The translations under genes were made by a program, and so were the position numbers. Positions 15,139-26,512 of a stretch of DNA of 64,000 bases are shown in pieces. The stretch lies in NCBI GenBank assembly GCA_050010595.1, contig JBEKKS010000005.1, positions 248,001 to 312,000 on the forward strand, read 5' to 3'. The notes under the pieces are model-generated. The model was not told the origin of the DNA, did no database searches, and was given only the letters and a program-made list of their open reading frames with translations. Origin of the DNA: Palsa-513 sp050010595. Lineage in GTDB: Bacteria; Actinomycetota; Thermoleophilia; Solirubrobacterales; Solirubrobacteraceae. The number at the start of each line of letters is the position of its first letter. The first letter of the stretch is position 1.

Positions 15139-16257
15139 GTGAGAGCAACAGTCGCCACCGAGTCCCTGCTGGAGAACCTTCAAACCGTTGCCCGTGTGGC
15201 GAGCACGCGCAGCGCTGTGCAAGCTCTCTCCGGCGTTCAACTCGTCGCAGATGGTGAGCGCATCGAGCTCCGCGCCACCGACATGGAGGTCAGCCTGCGC
15301 CTGTGGCTGAGCGCCGCGATCGAAGAGCCGGGCTCCGTCCTATTGCCCGCTCGGCTGCTCCTCGACATAGTGCGAGCGTTGCCGGGCGGATCGGTCACGC
15401 TCGAGGAGCGCACCGAGCGCCAGGATGTCCAGCTCGTCTGCGCCAACGCGGTCTTCGACCTGAGAACGCTGCGAAGCGAGGATTTCCCGCGGCTGCCCGA
15501 GACGCCAGTCGGCGGCGTGACACTCGACGCCACTGCATTCGTCGACACGATCGCGCGCGTCGCGCGGTCGGCTTCACGCGATGACACGCGCCCGGTCCTG
15601 ACGGGCATTCTCGTGCACGCTGCGGGTAACGAGCTCCGCATGGCGGCCACCGACTCCTACCGTCTCAGCGTCAAGACAACGACGCTCGCGGCGCCCGTCG
15701 GAGAGGAGTTCGAGGCGAACGTGCCCGCCCGCGCGCTGCAGGAGCTCTCCAGGATCGCTGCGCAGATCGACGCCGAGGAGGTGGCGATCGCCAAGCTCGA
15801 GAACCAGGTTGTTTTCACGGTGCGGGGCACAGCGGGCGCGACGGTGCTGTCTTCGCGCCTGATCGATGGCCAGTTTCCCAACTACCAGCAGCTGCTCCCG
15901 GAGTCGGTCGAGCACGAGCTGCGCGTCGCGCGTGAAGAGCTCGCGGGCGTGGTGCGCCGGATCAGCTTGCTTGCACAAAAGAACGCTCCACTGCGCCTGG
16001 CCTTTGCTGAGGGGGAGCTGCGCGTCTCGGCACAGACGCCCGACATCGGCGAGGCGCACGAGACGCTGCCGATCGGCTTCAACGGCGAGCCGTTCGAGAT
16101 CGGCTTCAACCCGGAATTCCTGCGCGATGGGCTCGAGAGCGTCGAGTCGAGCGAGATCATGCTGCGCCTGACGAGCCCGCTGCGCCCGGGTCTGATCGAG
16201 TCGGCGGACGAAGGCGGGTTCGTCTACCTCGTGATGCCGTTGCGTCTCGGCACGTGA
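15139..16257 (+). CDS. dnaN: DNA polymerase III beta subunit (sliding clamp)
   Basis: A 372-aa ring-forming clamp that holds the replicative polymerase on DNA. Three tandem clamp domains can be followed: MEVSLRLWL in the first, DTRPVLTGILVHAAGNELRM ... DSYRLSVK in the second, and FNPEFLRDGLESVES with the C-terminal VMPLRL in the third. The GTG at 15139 begins RATVATESLLENLQ, matching family N-termini. It follows oriC and precedes recF by 6 bp. Confidence 0.97.
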   Translation: MRATVATESLLENLQTVARVASTRSAVQALSGVQLVADGERIELRATDMEVSLRLWLSAAIEEPGSVLLPARLLLDIVRALPGGSVTLEERTERQDVQLVCANAVFDLRTLRSEDFPRLPETPVGGVTLDATAFVDTIARVARSASRDDTRPVLTGILVHAAGNELRMAATDSYRLSVKTTTLAAPVGEEFEANVPARALQELSRIAAQIDAEEVAIAKLENQVVFTVRGTAGATVLSSRLIDGQFPNYQQLLPESVEHELRVAREELAGVVRRISLLAQKNAPLRLAFAEGELRVSAQTPDIGEAHETLPIGFNGEPFEIGFNPEFLRDGLESVESSEIMLRLTSPLRPGLIESADEGGFVYLVMPLRLGT

Positions 16258-16263
16258 CGGGCC

Positions 16264-17367
16264 GTGCGCGTAACGCATGTGCGGCTGCGCGACTTCCGCT
16301 CGTACGCGAGCGCTGAGGCACAGATAGGCGCCGGGTTGACGGTCGTCGTCGGCGCCAACGGCGCCGGCAAGACGAACCTTCTCGAAGGCATCTACTTCGG
16401 CTGCACGGCGCGCTCGTTCAGGACCGCGAATGAACGCGAGCTGGTGCGCTTCGACGCGCACGCGACGCGCGTCGAGGTGACGGCAGCCGACCGCGACGGC
16501 GATTACCTGCTGGCGGTCGGCTACACCCCGGGCGAACCCAAGCGGATGACGCTGGACGGGGCGCCGCTTGCCCACGTGCTCGAGGAGCCGCGGCGGCCCT
16601 TGGTCAGCGTCTTCGCGCCCGACCGGCTGGAGCTCGTCAAAGGGGTGCCGCAGCTGCGCCGCGCACACCTCGATCAGCTGATAGCGGCGTTCTGGCCAGG
16701 CCGCGCGGCTACGCGCCGCAGCTATGGCGACGCGTTGGCGCAGCGCAACGCGCTGCTCGTGCGCGTTCGCGGTGGCCGGACGAGCGCCGCGGAACTGCGC
16801 CCGTGGGACCTCGAGCTCGGGCGGCTGGGAATCGACCTCGTGGCCAACCGGGCGCTCGCGATAGAGCTGATCTCGACGCGCTTCGCGGCGCACGCCGCGG
16901 CGCTTGGCTTGGCAGGGACGGTGCGGGTCGCCTACCGCCCGCGCTCCCGCGCGAGTAGCCCGGAAGCCCTTGCGGAGGAGATCGCCGCAGGGCTCGAGGC
17001 GGACCTCGCGCGCGGCTACACGACGCACGGGCCGCACCGTGACGAGCTGACGTTCCGGCGCGATGGGCGCGACCTGCGCGCCTACGGTTCGCAGGGCGAG
17101 CAGCGCGCGACGCTTCTCGCCCTCCTCTTGGCCGAGCGTGACGCCCTCGCGGAGCACGGCGACCGCACGCCGGTACTGCTGCTCGACGACGTCATGAGCG
17201 AGCTTGACGCCGCTCGGCGCGAGCGCCTCGCGGCGAGCATCACAGCAGGCGGTCAGGCAGTGCTCACAGCGACCGAGCTCGCGCACGTGCCCGGCTCAGA
17301 CGCTCCCGGGGTTGCCCAGATAGCGGTCGACGAGCTCGGCGCCGCATCGACCGCGGCGACCGGATGA
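16264..17367 (+). CDS. recF: DNA replication and repair protein RecF
   Basis: A 367-aa SMC-like ATPase that helps load RecA at gaps. The N-terminus VRVTHVRLRDFRSYASAEA, Walker A GANGAGKTN (residues 30-38), the signature region GSQGEQRATLLALLLAE and Walker B LLLDDVMSELD are all present. GTG start. The stop overlaps the next gene as ATGA. Confidence 0.96.
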   Translation: MRVTHVRLRDFRSYASAEAQIGAGLTVVVGANGAGKTNLLEGIYFGCTARSFRTANERELVRFDAHATRVEVTAADRDGDYLLAVGYTPGEPKRMTLDGAPLAHVLEEPRRPLVSVFAPDRLELVKGVPQLRRAHLDQLIAAFWPGRAATRRSYGDALAQRNALLVRVRGGRTSAAELRPWDLELGRLGIDLVANRALAIELISTRFAAHAAALGLAGTVRVAYRPRSRASSPEALAEEIAAGLEADLARGYTTHGPHRDELTFRRDGRDLRAYGSQGEQRATLLALLLAERDALAEHGDRTPVLLLDDVMSELDAARRERLAASITAGGQAVLTATELAHVPGSDAPGVAQIAVDELGAASTAATG

Positions 17368-17678
17368 GGCGCCGCACGCCGCGCCGGTTGGCGCTGGCCC
17401 TCGCGCCGCTCACCGCGCGGCTCGAGCCGACGAGCACGCTCGCCCAGGTTCAGCGCTGTTGGGCGGAGGTCGTCGGCCCCGCGATCGCCGCCGGCGCGCA
17501 GCCAGTGGCCGAGCGTGACGGCGTGCTGCATGTCGCCTGTGGGGACGCCGTCTGGTCGGCGGAGCTGGAGCTGATGGGACCGTCGGTTGTGGCCGCGCTG
17601 AACGCCGCTCTGGGGCGTGAGGCGCTGCGCTCGCTGCGGCTGCGCTCAGACGCTGCGCGCCACCAGAAATCAGGCTGA
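17364..17678 (+). CDS. dciA: DciA-like protein (DUF721)
   Basis: A 104-aa protein. LAQVQRCWAEVVGPAIAAGAQP, then GVLHVACGDAVWSAELELM, is the DUF721/DciA pattern. DciA homologues load or operate the replicative helicase DnaB in bacteria without DnaC. It sits between recF and gyrB, as in other actinobacteria, and its ATG overlaps the recF stop. The gene symbol is by family and position. Confidence 0.82.
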   Translation: MRRRTPRRLALALAPLTARLEPTSTLAQVQRCWAEVVGPAIAAGAQPVAERDGVLHVACGDAVWSAELELMGPSVVAALNAALGREALRSLRLRSDAARHQKSG

Positions 17679-17726
17679 TTTGCAGGGCTTTTCGCTCGCC
17701 GCAGCGGCTCGCGCGGGGCCCTCGTG

Positions 17727-17735
17727 TGCTATTAT
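17727..17735 (+). promoter_or_regulatory. Extended -10 promoter of gyrB
   Basis: TGCTATTAT fits the extended -10 pattern TGnTATnnT. It lies about 80 bp before the gyrB start in the 137-bp dciA-gyrB gap, and no strong -35 is seen. Confidence 0.5.
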
Positions 17736-17815
17736 TCTGTCAACTGTTTCAGAGCCGCCCCGGACCGGCGATGTTGGGTCGGTGACCGGGGCGTTCTCAC
17801 GTCATCGGAGGGCAT

Positions 17816-20233
<2,418 letters not shown>

Positions 20234-20258
20234 ATGGTTGGCGCGGAGGTGATTAGCG

Positions 20259-22778
20259 ATGGCAGGTGACCTGTTGACGGGCGGCAACATCGAGCCGCGC
20301 GCGATCGAGGACGAGATGCGCACGGCGTTCCTCGACTACGCGATGTCGGTGATCGTCTCGCGCGCGCTTCCGGACGTGCGCGACGGCCTGAAGCCCGTCC
20401 ACCGTCGCGTCCTCTACGGCATGCGCGAGCTCGGGCTCGGCCCAACCCGCTCGAAAGCGAAGTGCTCGCGCATCGTCGGCGAGGTGATGGGCAAGTACCA
20501 CCCGCATGGCGACTCGGCGATCTACGACACGCTCGTGCGACTTGCCCAGCCCTTCTCGATGCGCTACCCGCTCGTCGATGGGCAAGGCAACTTCGGCTCC
20601 GTCGATGACGACCCCGCCGCCGCGATGCGCTACACGGAGGCGCAGCTCACGCGCCTCGCGATGGAGATGCTGCGCGACCTCGACATGGACACCGTCGACT
20701 TCGCGCCCAACTACGACGGCTCGGAGCGGGAGCCGCTGGTCCTGCCCGCGCGCTTCCCGAACCTGCTCGTCAACGGCTCCCAGGGGATCGCCGTCGGGAT
20801 GGCAACGAACATCCCGCCGCACAACCTGCGCGAGGTGATCGACGCGACGATCGCCTATATCGAGCAGCCGCAGATCACCGTCGAGGAGCTGATGGCGCAC
20901 GTGAAGGGCCCCGACTTCCCGACGTCCGGAATCATCCTCGGCCGCTCCGGGATCAAGGATGCGTATGAGACCGGTCGGGGGCGGATTCGCGTGCAGGCCC
21001 GTGCCCACACCGAGCCGCTGAGCCACGGCAAGGAAGCGATCGTCGTCACCGAGCTGCCCTACATGGTCAAGAAGGGCGGCGACAACGGCCTGATGGTCAA
21101 GATCAAGGAGCTCGTCGAAGACAAGCGGATCACGGAGATCTCCGACCTGCGCGACGAGTCCGACAAGCGCGGCATGCGGCTGGTGATCGAGCTCAAGCGC
21201 GACGCGCTCCCCAAGGTCGTGCTCAACAAGCTGTTCAAGCACACGCCGATGCAGACGACCTTCGGCGTCAACATGGTCGCCCTTGTCGAGGGCGTGCCGC
21301 GAACGCTGTCGCTGCGCGAGGTGATTCATTACTACGTCGAGCACCAGCGCGAGGTCGTGGTTCGCCGCTCCAAGCACGAGCTCGCCCAGCGCGAGGCGCG
21401 CGCCCACATCCTCGAGGGCCTGCTCATCGCGATCGAGAACCTCGATGCGGTGATCGCGCTGATCCGCGCCGCGAAGGACCGCGAGAATGCGCGCGAAGGC
21501 CTCGTCAAGCGCTTCAAGATGACGCTGATCCAAGCGCAAGCAGTGCTCGACCTGCGCCTCTCCCAGCTGACCGCGCTCGAATCCGGGCAGATCCGCCAGG
21601 AGCACGCGGACACGCTCGAGCGGATCGCCGAGCTGCGCGCGATCCTCGGCGACGAGCTGCGCGTGCTCGCCTTGATCAAGGAGGAGCTGACCGAGATCCG
21701 CGACCGCTACGGCGACGAGCGGCGCACCGAGATCTCTCACGCCGAGGGCGAGATCGACATCGAGGACCTGATCGCGGACCAGCAGATGGTGATCGCGATC
21801 ACGCGGACCGGGTACATCAAGTCGCTGCCGCTCGACACCTACCGCCAGCAGCACCGCGGGGGACGCGGCGTGACCGGCATGGACATGAAGGACGGCGATT
21901 TCATCGAGCACCTGTTCATCTGCTCGACGCACGACTATCTGCTCTTCTTCACGAACCGCGGCAAGGTCTACCGCTCGAAGGTCTACGACCTGCCCGAGGC
22001 ATCGCGCACCGCTAAGGGCCGCGCGCTCGTCAACATCCTGCCGCTGCGCGAAGGTGAGCGCGTGCAATCGGTGCTGTCGACCCGCGACTACAGCGAGGGG
22101 CGATTCCTCGTCTTTGCCACGCGCGGGGGAATCGTCAAGAAGACGGAGTTCCAGGCCTACAACACGCCGATCAACGCGGACGGGATCATCGCGATCAAGA
22201 TTCGCGACGAGGACGAGCTCGTCGCTGTCCGGCGCACCAGCGGCGAGGACGACATCCTGATGGTCTCGCGGTCGGGCAAGGCACTGCGCCTGCGCGAGAG
22301 CGAGGTTCGCGCGATGGGTCGTGATACCTCCGGCATGCGGGGAATGAACGTCGCGCAGCCCGGCAACCGGCTCCTGGCGATGGATGTGGCCGCCGACGAT
22401 CAGGAGCTGCTCGTCCTGACAGAGAACGGCTACGGCAAGCGCACGGCGATCAGCGACTACCCGCGCAAGGGCCGCGGCGCGATGGGCGTGAAGACGATCG
22501 AGCTGACCGATCGCAAGGGCGGCCTGGCCGGCGCGCTCGTGGTCCGCGAGCACGAGGAGCTCGTCTTTGTCAGTGCCGGTGGCATGGTCCAGCGCACGAG
22601 CGTGCGAGGCATCAACCTCTATGGCCGCGCCGCGCAGGGGGTGCGCCTGATGAACCTCAAGGACGACGACACCGTCAGCGCCGTGGCGCTCGTCGCGGAG
22701 TCGAGCGCCGACGATGACGATCCGCTGGCTTCCGAGCCGGCCGGCGGCACCGAGCCTTCGAGCAACGGGCACGCGTAG
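20259..22778 (+). CDS. gyrA: DNA gyrase subunit A
   Basis: An 839-aa DNA-cleaving subunit. The catalytic tyrosine is Tyr125 in AAMRYTEAQLT. The quinolone-determining segment HPHGDSAIYDTLVR has Ser86 and Asp90, the wild-type sensitive pattern. The C-terminal beta-pinwheel carries the GyrA box QQHRGGRGVTG. GGAGGTGAT lies 6 nt before the ATG. gyrB ends 25 bp upstream. The acidic tail contains DDDDP. Downstream is a non-coding stretch with a structured RNA candidate and a terminator. Confidence 0.97.
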   Translation: MAGDLLTGGNIEPRAIEDEMRTAFLDYAMSVIVSRALPDVRDGLKPVHRRVLYGMRELGLGPTRSKAKCSRIVGEVMGKYHPHGDSAIYDTLVRLAQPFSMRYPLVDGQGNFGSVDDDPAAAMRYTEAQLTRLAMEMLRDLDMDTVDFAPNYDGSEREPLVLPARFPNLLVNGSQGIAVGMATNIPPHNLREVIDATIAYIEQPQITVEELMAHVKGPDFPTSGIILGRSGIKDAYETGRGRIRVQARAHTEPLSHGKEAIVVTELPYMVKKGGDNGLMVKIKELVEDKRITEISDLRDESDKRGMRLVIELKRDALPKVVLNKLFKHTPMQTTFGVNMVALVEGVPRTLSLREVIHYYVEHQREVVVRRSKHELAQREARAHILEGLLIAIENLDAVIALIRAAKDRENAREGLVKRFKMTLIQAQAVLDLRLSQLTALESGQIRQEHADTLERIAELRAILGDELRVLALIKEELTEIRDRYGDERRTEISHAEGEIDIEDLIADQQMVIAITRTGYIKSLPLDTYRQQHRGGRGVTGMDMKDGDFIEHLFICSTHDYLLFFTNRGKVYRSKVYDLPEASRTAKGRALVNILPLREGERVQSVLSTRDYSEGRFLVFATRGGIVKKTEFQAYNTPINADGIIAIKIRDEDELVAVRRTSGEDDILMVSRSGKALRLRESEVRAMGRDTSGMRGMNVAQPGNRLLAMDVAADDQELLVLTENGYGKRTAISDYPRKGRGAMGVKTIELTDRKGGLAGALVVREHEELVFVSAGGMVQRTSVRGINLYGRAAQGVRLMNLKDDDTVSAVALVAESSADDDDPLASEPAGGTEPSSNGHA

Positions 22779-22824
22779 GGACCTCGGCGAGCGTCGGCGG
22801 CGTTCGCTACTCTGGAGCGACCAG

Positions 22825-22938
22825 AGAAAGGAGGTGGTCCTACGTTGGTTGACAGTACTTGCGGGACTCTGGAGGTGGCCGGCCGCTAGGTCGGAGAAGT
22901 CGGCTGGACCCGCTTAGCGGAATCCACCCCGGACCACC
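22825..22938 (+). ncRNA. Putative structured RNA/leader with very strong Shine-Dalgarno
   Basis: AGAAAGGAGGTGGTCC (22825-22840) matches the complement of the 16S 3' end except for one base. Its GGTGGTCC (22833-22840) can pair perfectly with GGACCACC (22931-22938), closing a 90-nt domain that would hide the ribosome site. Inside are a hairpin CCGGCC-GCTA-GGTCGG and CCGC-TTA-GCGG. A 14-codon ORF begins 10 nt after the SD core. This fills most of the 366-bp gap between gyrA and the HNH gene; the rest (22939-23041) shows no gene. I do not recognise a named RNA family. Confidence 0.5.
22845..22889 (+). CDS. Tiny ORF (14 codons) behind a near-perfect Shine-Dalgarno
   Basis: TTG start and TAG stop encode VDSTCGTLEVAGR after the initiator. 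It is supported only by the exceptional SD 10 nt upstream; length and TTG start make it uncertain. It lies inside the structured element, so it could be a leader peptide whose translation alters folding. It has no recognised function. Confidence 0.3.
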   Translation: MVDSTCGTLEVAGR

Positions 22939-23041
22939 GTCGCTCAGGCCGCCGGATTTAGTCCCCCCGGCGCGCAGGGAGCACGCGCGCAAAGCGCGCT
23001 CCTGCAGGTCAGCGCGATCGAGTCCAAGTCGCAGCGTTTGC

Positions 23042-23075
23042 AGAGAGGCCCGGGCACAACCGCCCGGGCCTCTCT
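23042..23075. terminator. Strong hairpin terminator after gyrA / structured RNA
   Basis: AGAGAGGCCCGGGC (23042-23055) and GCCCGGGCCTCTCT (23062-23075) form a perfect 14-bp stem with a 6-nt loop. There is only a weak T-rich tail. It separates the gyrA direction from the convergent HNH gene and could end transcripts from both sides. Confidence 0.8.
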
Positions 23076-23144
23076 GATGTCGGTAGCGCAACCGCGTGCC
23101 CCGCCGGGACATGCCCGGCGAACGGCCCGAGCGCCAGGGATCCC

Positions 23145-23717
23145 TCAGGCGAGCGCTGGGAGGTAGGCGCGCCAGGCTGGCGGGATCGTCGGGCTGGACA
23201 CCCGGATGAAGATCTCCGCATGCGGCTGGCGGGGGGTCCGGGCCGGGTGCATTCCCGACTGAACCGGCGTGCGGTCCGCCTTCCGCCTGTTGCAGGGCGC
23301 GCACGAGGCAACGATGTTGTCCCAGCTCGACAGCCCGCCCTTCGACCTCGGGATCACGTGGTCGACCGTCAGGTTGTTGCGCGCTCCGCAGTACTGGCAG
23401 GTCCACTCGTCGCGCGCGAATACGGCTCGCCGCGTGATCTTCCGCCGGTGCGCGTCGCGCGGGACTCGAACGTAGCTCGTCAGGCGGATCACGTAAGGGC
23501 GCGCGAACGCCATGTGCTCGGCATGGAGCCGCGCCTCCCCGATCTCGAGCACCTCCGCCTTCTCCTTCAAGGCCAGCACGATCGCGCGCCGTACCGTGCA
23601 CACGTTGATCGGCTCGAAGCTTGCGTTCAAGACGAGCACCCGGCCACCGTCAGGCCCGCGCCGCCGGTGCTCATCGGGCGACGCGGACCGCCCTGGAGGT
23701 GGGAGCAGTGCGGACAT
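23145..23717 (-). CDS. HNH endonuclease family protein
   Basis: A 190-aa protein from the ATG at 23717. The N-terminal VLVLNASFEPINVCTVRRAI and YVRVPRDAHRRKITRRAVFARD precede an HNH module: CQYCGARNNLTVDHVIPRSKG, then NIVASCAPCNRRKADRTP. It thus has two CxxC zinc knuckles and the His-Asn-His core. This widespread actinobacterial family lies outside restriction loci and its role is not established. It follows pheA on the same strand. Confidence 0.85.
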   Translation of the reverse strand: MSALLPPPGRSASPDEHRRRGPDGGRVLVLNASFEPINVCTVRRAIVLALKEKAEVLEIGEARLHAEHMAFARPYVIRLTSYVRVPRDAHRRKITRRAVFARDEWTCQYCGARNNLTVDHVIPRSKGGLSSWDNIVASCAPCNRRKADRTPVQSGMHPARTPRQPHAEIFIRVSSPTIPPAWRAYLPALA

Positions 23718-23730
23718 TCGCGCGCAAGCG

Positions 23731-23736
23731 AGTGTA
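23731..23736 (-). promoter_or_regulatory. Putative promoter of the HNH gene
   Basis: TACACT on the minus strand lies 13 nt before the ATG at 23717. A TTGCGC lies 18 bp further upstream as a possible -35. It implies a very short 5' UTR. Confidence 0.4.
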
Positions 23737-23787
23737 GCGGCGCCGTCGGGGGCGGCGCAATCGCCGCCGATCGAGCTCTGCGAGCCT

Positions 23788-24663
23788 CTACGGCGCCAGG
23801 TACGAGCCGAGCAGGTGCACTTCCTGACAGCGCCGGCGCAAGCCATCGATCGCGCCGGCAACGGCAGCCTGTGCCGTCGAGCCCTCAAAATCCGCAAAGA
23901 ACATGTAGTGCCCAAGCCCAACCCGTCGCGGTCGAGACTCGATCCGCGTGAGGCTGACATCGCGCGTCGACAGCTCGGCCAGGCAGGCCACCAGCCAGCC
24001 GGAGGCCTCGTCGCCGGCACCCCAGAAGACGATCGACGTCTTCGCGTGGCCGCCGCTCTCCACCCGGGTGCGCAGCTCGGCGGCGCGGTCGTCGTGCGCG
24101 AGCCAGACGAAGCGCGTTACGTTCCCGGACTGGTCGTCGACGTGATCGAGCAGCACGTGCGCGCCGTAAAGCTCGGCCGCGAGCCTCGTACCGAGTGCCG
24201 CGACGCCGGGCGTGCCCGCCGCGGCGACCGCCCGCACGGCCTCGGCGGTCGAAGGCGCGGCGATGATCTCCGCGCCGGGTAGGCACTCGCGCAGAAAGCG
24301 GGCGCACTGGCCTGTCGCTTGGGGATGCGAGTAGACCGCGGTGATGTCCTCGATAGCAACCGGCCCGGCTGCTATCAGGCTGTTGCGAATCGGTTGGACG
24401 AGCTCACCAACGATCGTGACCGCGCCGGCGTCGCCGGCGAGCGTGTCGAGCGTCACGTTGACGGAGCCCTCGAGCGCGTTCTCGATCGGGACGAGTGCGA
24501 GATCGACGTCGCCGTCCTGGACCGCCATGACGGTGCCGTAGATCGTGGCGAGCGGGACCGGCGTCGCCCCTTCGGGAGCCGGCGCTTCGCGCAGCGCCTG
24601 ATGGCTGAACGTGCCCTCCGGCCCGAGGAACCCGATCCTCAAGGTCGCGGCGGGCGCGCTCAC
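23788..24663 (-). CDS. pheA: Prephenate dehydratase
   Basis: A 291-aa stand-alone enzyme that converts prephenate to phenylpyruvate in phenylalanine synthesis. IGFLGPEGTFSHQALRE opens the catalytic domain. LVPIENALEGSVNVTLD and GNVTRFVWLA are conserved catalytic segments. A C-terminal ACT domain carries LTRIESRPRRVGLGHYMFF, the ESRP motif used for phenylalanine feedback. No chorismate mutase domain is fused. The ATG overlaps the stop of the upstream DUF4446 gene. Confidence 0.94.
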   Translation of the reverse strand: MSAPAATLRIGFLGPEGTFSHQALREAPAPEGATPVPLATIYGTVMAVQDGDVDLALVPIENALEGSVNVTLDTLAGDAGAVTIVGELVQPIRNSLIAAGPVAIEDITAVYSHPQATGQCARFLRECLPGAEIIAAPSTAEAVRAVAAAGTPGVAALGTRLAAELYGAHVLLDHVDDQSGNVTRFVWLAHDDRAAELRTRVESGGHAKTSIVFWGAGDEASGWLVACLAELSTRDVSLTRIESRPRRVGLGHYMFFADFEGSTAQAAVAGAIDGLRRRCQEVHLLGSYLAP

Positions 24664-25166
24664 GCGTCCTGCTCCAAGGCGAGCCGCAGGACCTCTTCCT
24701 CCTCAGGCGACAGCGGCAGCTCGCTGTGCCCGTCGCGTATCTCCTTCAGGTAGAGGCGCGCGGCGTCGCGATGGAGAATCGACGACAGGACGACGCCCGA
24801 GCTCGAGGCGTCGATCAGCGCGAGCGACAGCGACTGATGGCCGGACATCTCGCCGTACGCGTCGTAACGAACCAGCGCGCGACGCGAGAAGGCCCTGTCG
24901 AGCCGCGCCTCGGTGCGCCTGACGCGGCCATCCAGCCGCGCCGCCACATCGTCGAGGTAGTCGCGCAGAACCGTGAGCTCCTGCTCGAGTCGCACGACGT
25001 ACGCGACCACGTCGCTGACGCCGGTCGGGCCGAGGACCGCGCGTTGCGCCGAGCGCACGGCGCGCAGCATCAGCGCGAGCGCGATCACACCGCCAACAGC
25101 GCCGACGGCCACCGCGGCGGCGGCGATCGCGATGATCTCGGTATTCGAAATGGCGGCTAGGACCAC
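24660..25166 (-). CDS. DUF4446 family membrane-anchored protein
   Basis: A 168-aa protein with one N-terminal membrane helix (AIAAAAVAVGAVGGVIALALM), a coiled segment (VVRLEQELTVLRDYLDDVAA) and a conserved globular C-terminus with VRYDAYGEMSGHQSLSLALID and GVVLSSI. This is the DUF4446 pattern, often found beside parAB or serS in Gram-positive bacteria. Here it is coupled to pheA by an ATGA overlap. Function is unknown. The GTG start at 25166 lies 9 nt after TACGGT. Confidence 0.82.
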   Translation of the reverse strand: MVLAAISNTEIIAIAAAAVAVGAVGGVIALALMLRAVRSAQRAVLGPTGVSDVVAYVVRLEQELTVLRDYLDDVAARLDGRVRRTEARLDRAFSRRALVRYDAYGEMSGHQSLSLALIDASSSGVVLSSILHRDAARLYLKEIRDGHSELPLSPEEEEVLRLALEQDA

Positions 25167-25221
25167 AGCCCAAGAACCGTAGCGTCACGCGGCGACCGGC
25201 CGCGGCCCGACCGAGCTGGCG

Positions 25222-26409
25222 CTAGCTCTTGAACTCGACGTAGTACGACTGGGTGTTGTTGGATGTGTCGGACTCGCCGTAGACCTTCTCGACAGTGGCG
25301 GTCAGCCGGAGCGGCACGTTCAGCGGGGGCGCAGATGGTAGGACGAGGGTCGCCTGGTAGGTCTGGCCCGGGAGCGTCTCGCGGGTCGTCTGCCGCGCGG
25401 TCAGCGTGGGCGTAGACACGCTGGTAAGGGTGATGTCGGTGTGCACGTCGTACTCGTCGTTCTCTCCGTCGTTCGTGAAGTCGATCGTGAAGGTGAGGCC
25501 CTTCGAGTAGGTGATGTCGTTGATGTTGCCCGCACCTGCGACGAGCGTGGTCGTGCCGGCGAGCACGCTCGTCAGGGCATGGCCGTGGGTGCCGCCGCCG
25601 ACGCTGCCGCCGAGCGCCGGTGGGGTCGCACCGGTGACCTTGCCCGCGACATACCCGCTCGTCGTCCACGACTGGTTGGGCAGGAATCTCTGGCTGTAGA
25701 CGGTCGCGCCGCCGAGGCTCACGCCGCCCGCCCCCGTGCCCGCCACCTGGATGCCATCGCCGGTGAGCGCCTGCTCGATCAGTGGCGCCACGTAGACCTC
25801 GTAGATCACGTCGGACGAGTAGATCATTCCCATGTCGTAGGCGATGTCCTCCACCTGCTGATTGGAGCCGTTGACCGCGGGCATGATCGAGTTCGACACT
25901 TTCTCGATCGCCTCGTAGCGCAGATCGAGAACCATCAGCAGGTCGCGCTGCGCGGCAGCCAGCTGGCCGGGGACGCTCCAGCCGGCTGCGGTCTGCTCGT
26001 TCTGCTGCGCGGTCACAGCGTCCTGGTAGATCGCCGCCTGGACGGCCTGAAGCGCCTGGCCCGATTCCCCAGCGACGCTGTTCATCGAGTTGAAGAAGGG
26101 CGTTCCGACCTGCTGTTGCTCGTTCTCCAGCAGTTGCGTCACGTTGCTGTCGTAGTTCTTCAGCGCCTGCGTCTCTTGGCTCGACAGGTAGGCGCGAATC
26201 CCGAACACGACCACGACGACCGCGACGATCAGCGCCGCGATCGCGCCGGCACGGCGCGCGAGCACGGTCCGCTCATCGGCCGTCGGCCGGTGCGGTCGTC
26301 GTCGATTCCCCGGCTCGCGCCGGGGTGCTGTCTGCGTGCTGGTTGCTACGCGGGGCTCATCGCCCTCATCAAAGAACGACAAGAACGCTCCTTGCGGGAG
26401 GTTTGGCAT
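25222..26409 (-). CDS. Membrane-anchored secreted protein of unknown function
   Basis: A 395-aa protein: a basic cytoplasmic N-terminus (residues 1-52), one membrane helix (IAALIVAVVVVVFGIRAYL), then a long extracytoplasmic part. Residues ~75-220 are helical and Gln/Asn-rich. The C-terminal ~100 residues are a beta-rich Ig/CARDB-like domain (LTFTIDFTNDGENDEYDVHT, RLTATVEKVYGESDTSNN). I do not recognise a family name. It is divergent from the Ser/Thr kinase gene at 26513 and may share its control region. CATAAT lies 5 nt before the ATG, suggesting a leaderless start. Confidence 0.75.
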   Translation of the reverse strand: MPNLPQGAFLSFFDEGDEPRVATSTQTAPRREPGNRRRPHRPTADERTVLARRAGAIAALIVAVVVVVFGIRAYLSSQETQALKNYDSNVTQLLENEQQQVGTPFFNSMNSVAGESGQALQAVQAAIYQDAVTAQQNEQTAAGWSVPGQLAAAQRDLLMVLDLRYEAIEKVSNSIMPAVNGSNQQVEDIAYDMGMIYSSDVIYEVYVAPLIEQALTGDGIQVAGTGAGGVSLGGATVYSQRFLPNQSWTTSGYVAGKVTGATPPALGGSVGGGTHGHALTSVLAGTTTLVAGAGNINDITYSKGLTFTIDFTNDGENDEYDVHTDITLTSVSTPTLTARQTTRETLPGQTYQATLVLPSAPPLNVPLRLTATVEKVYGESDTSNNTQSYYVEFKS

Positions 26410-26414
26410 CCCGC

Positions 26415-26420
26415 ATTATG
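26415..26420 (-). promoter_or_regulatory. Possible leaderless -10 (CATAAT) for the 25222-26409 gene
   Basis: CATAAT on the minus strand ends 5 nt before the ATG, placing the transcript start at or next to the start codon. Confidence 0.45.
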
Positions 26421-26512
26421 CGTGGACGCGTCGCGAGGCGGTCGGGTGCAACTTTGCGATCAGGCGGCGCACGGCAGCAGGAGGTGTACACGACCACAGC
26501 GAAGGCGCGCGG

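Noticed and set aside
20253..22772. Very long open frame antisense to gyrA (839 codons); similar long antisense frames over recF, MFS and dnaN.
   Set aside because: High-GC third-position bias opens antisense frames; the translations are Arg/Asp/Leu-rich, low-complexity and not family-like, while the sense genes are unambiguous.
22850..22855. Perfect TTGACA inside the region after gyrA as a possible -35.
   Set aside because: The sequence at the proper spacing downstream is GAGGTG, not a -10, and the hexamer lies within the small ORF and structured element.
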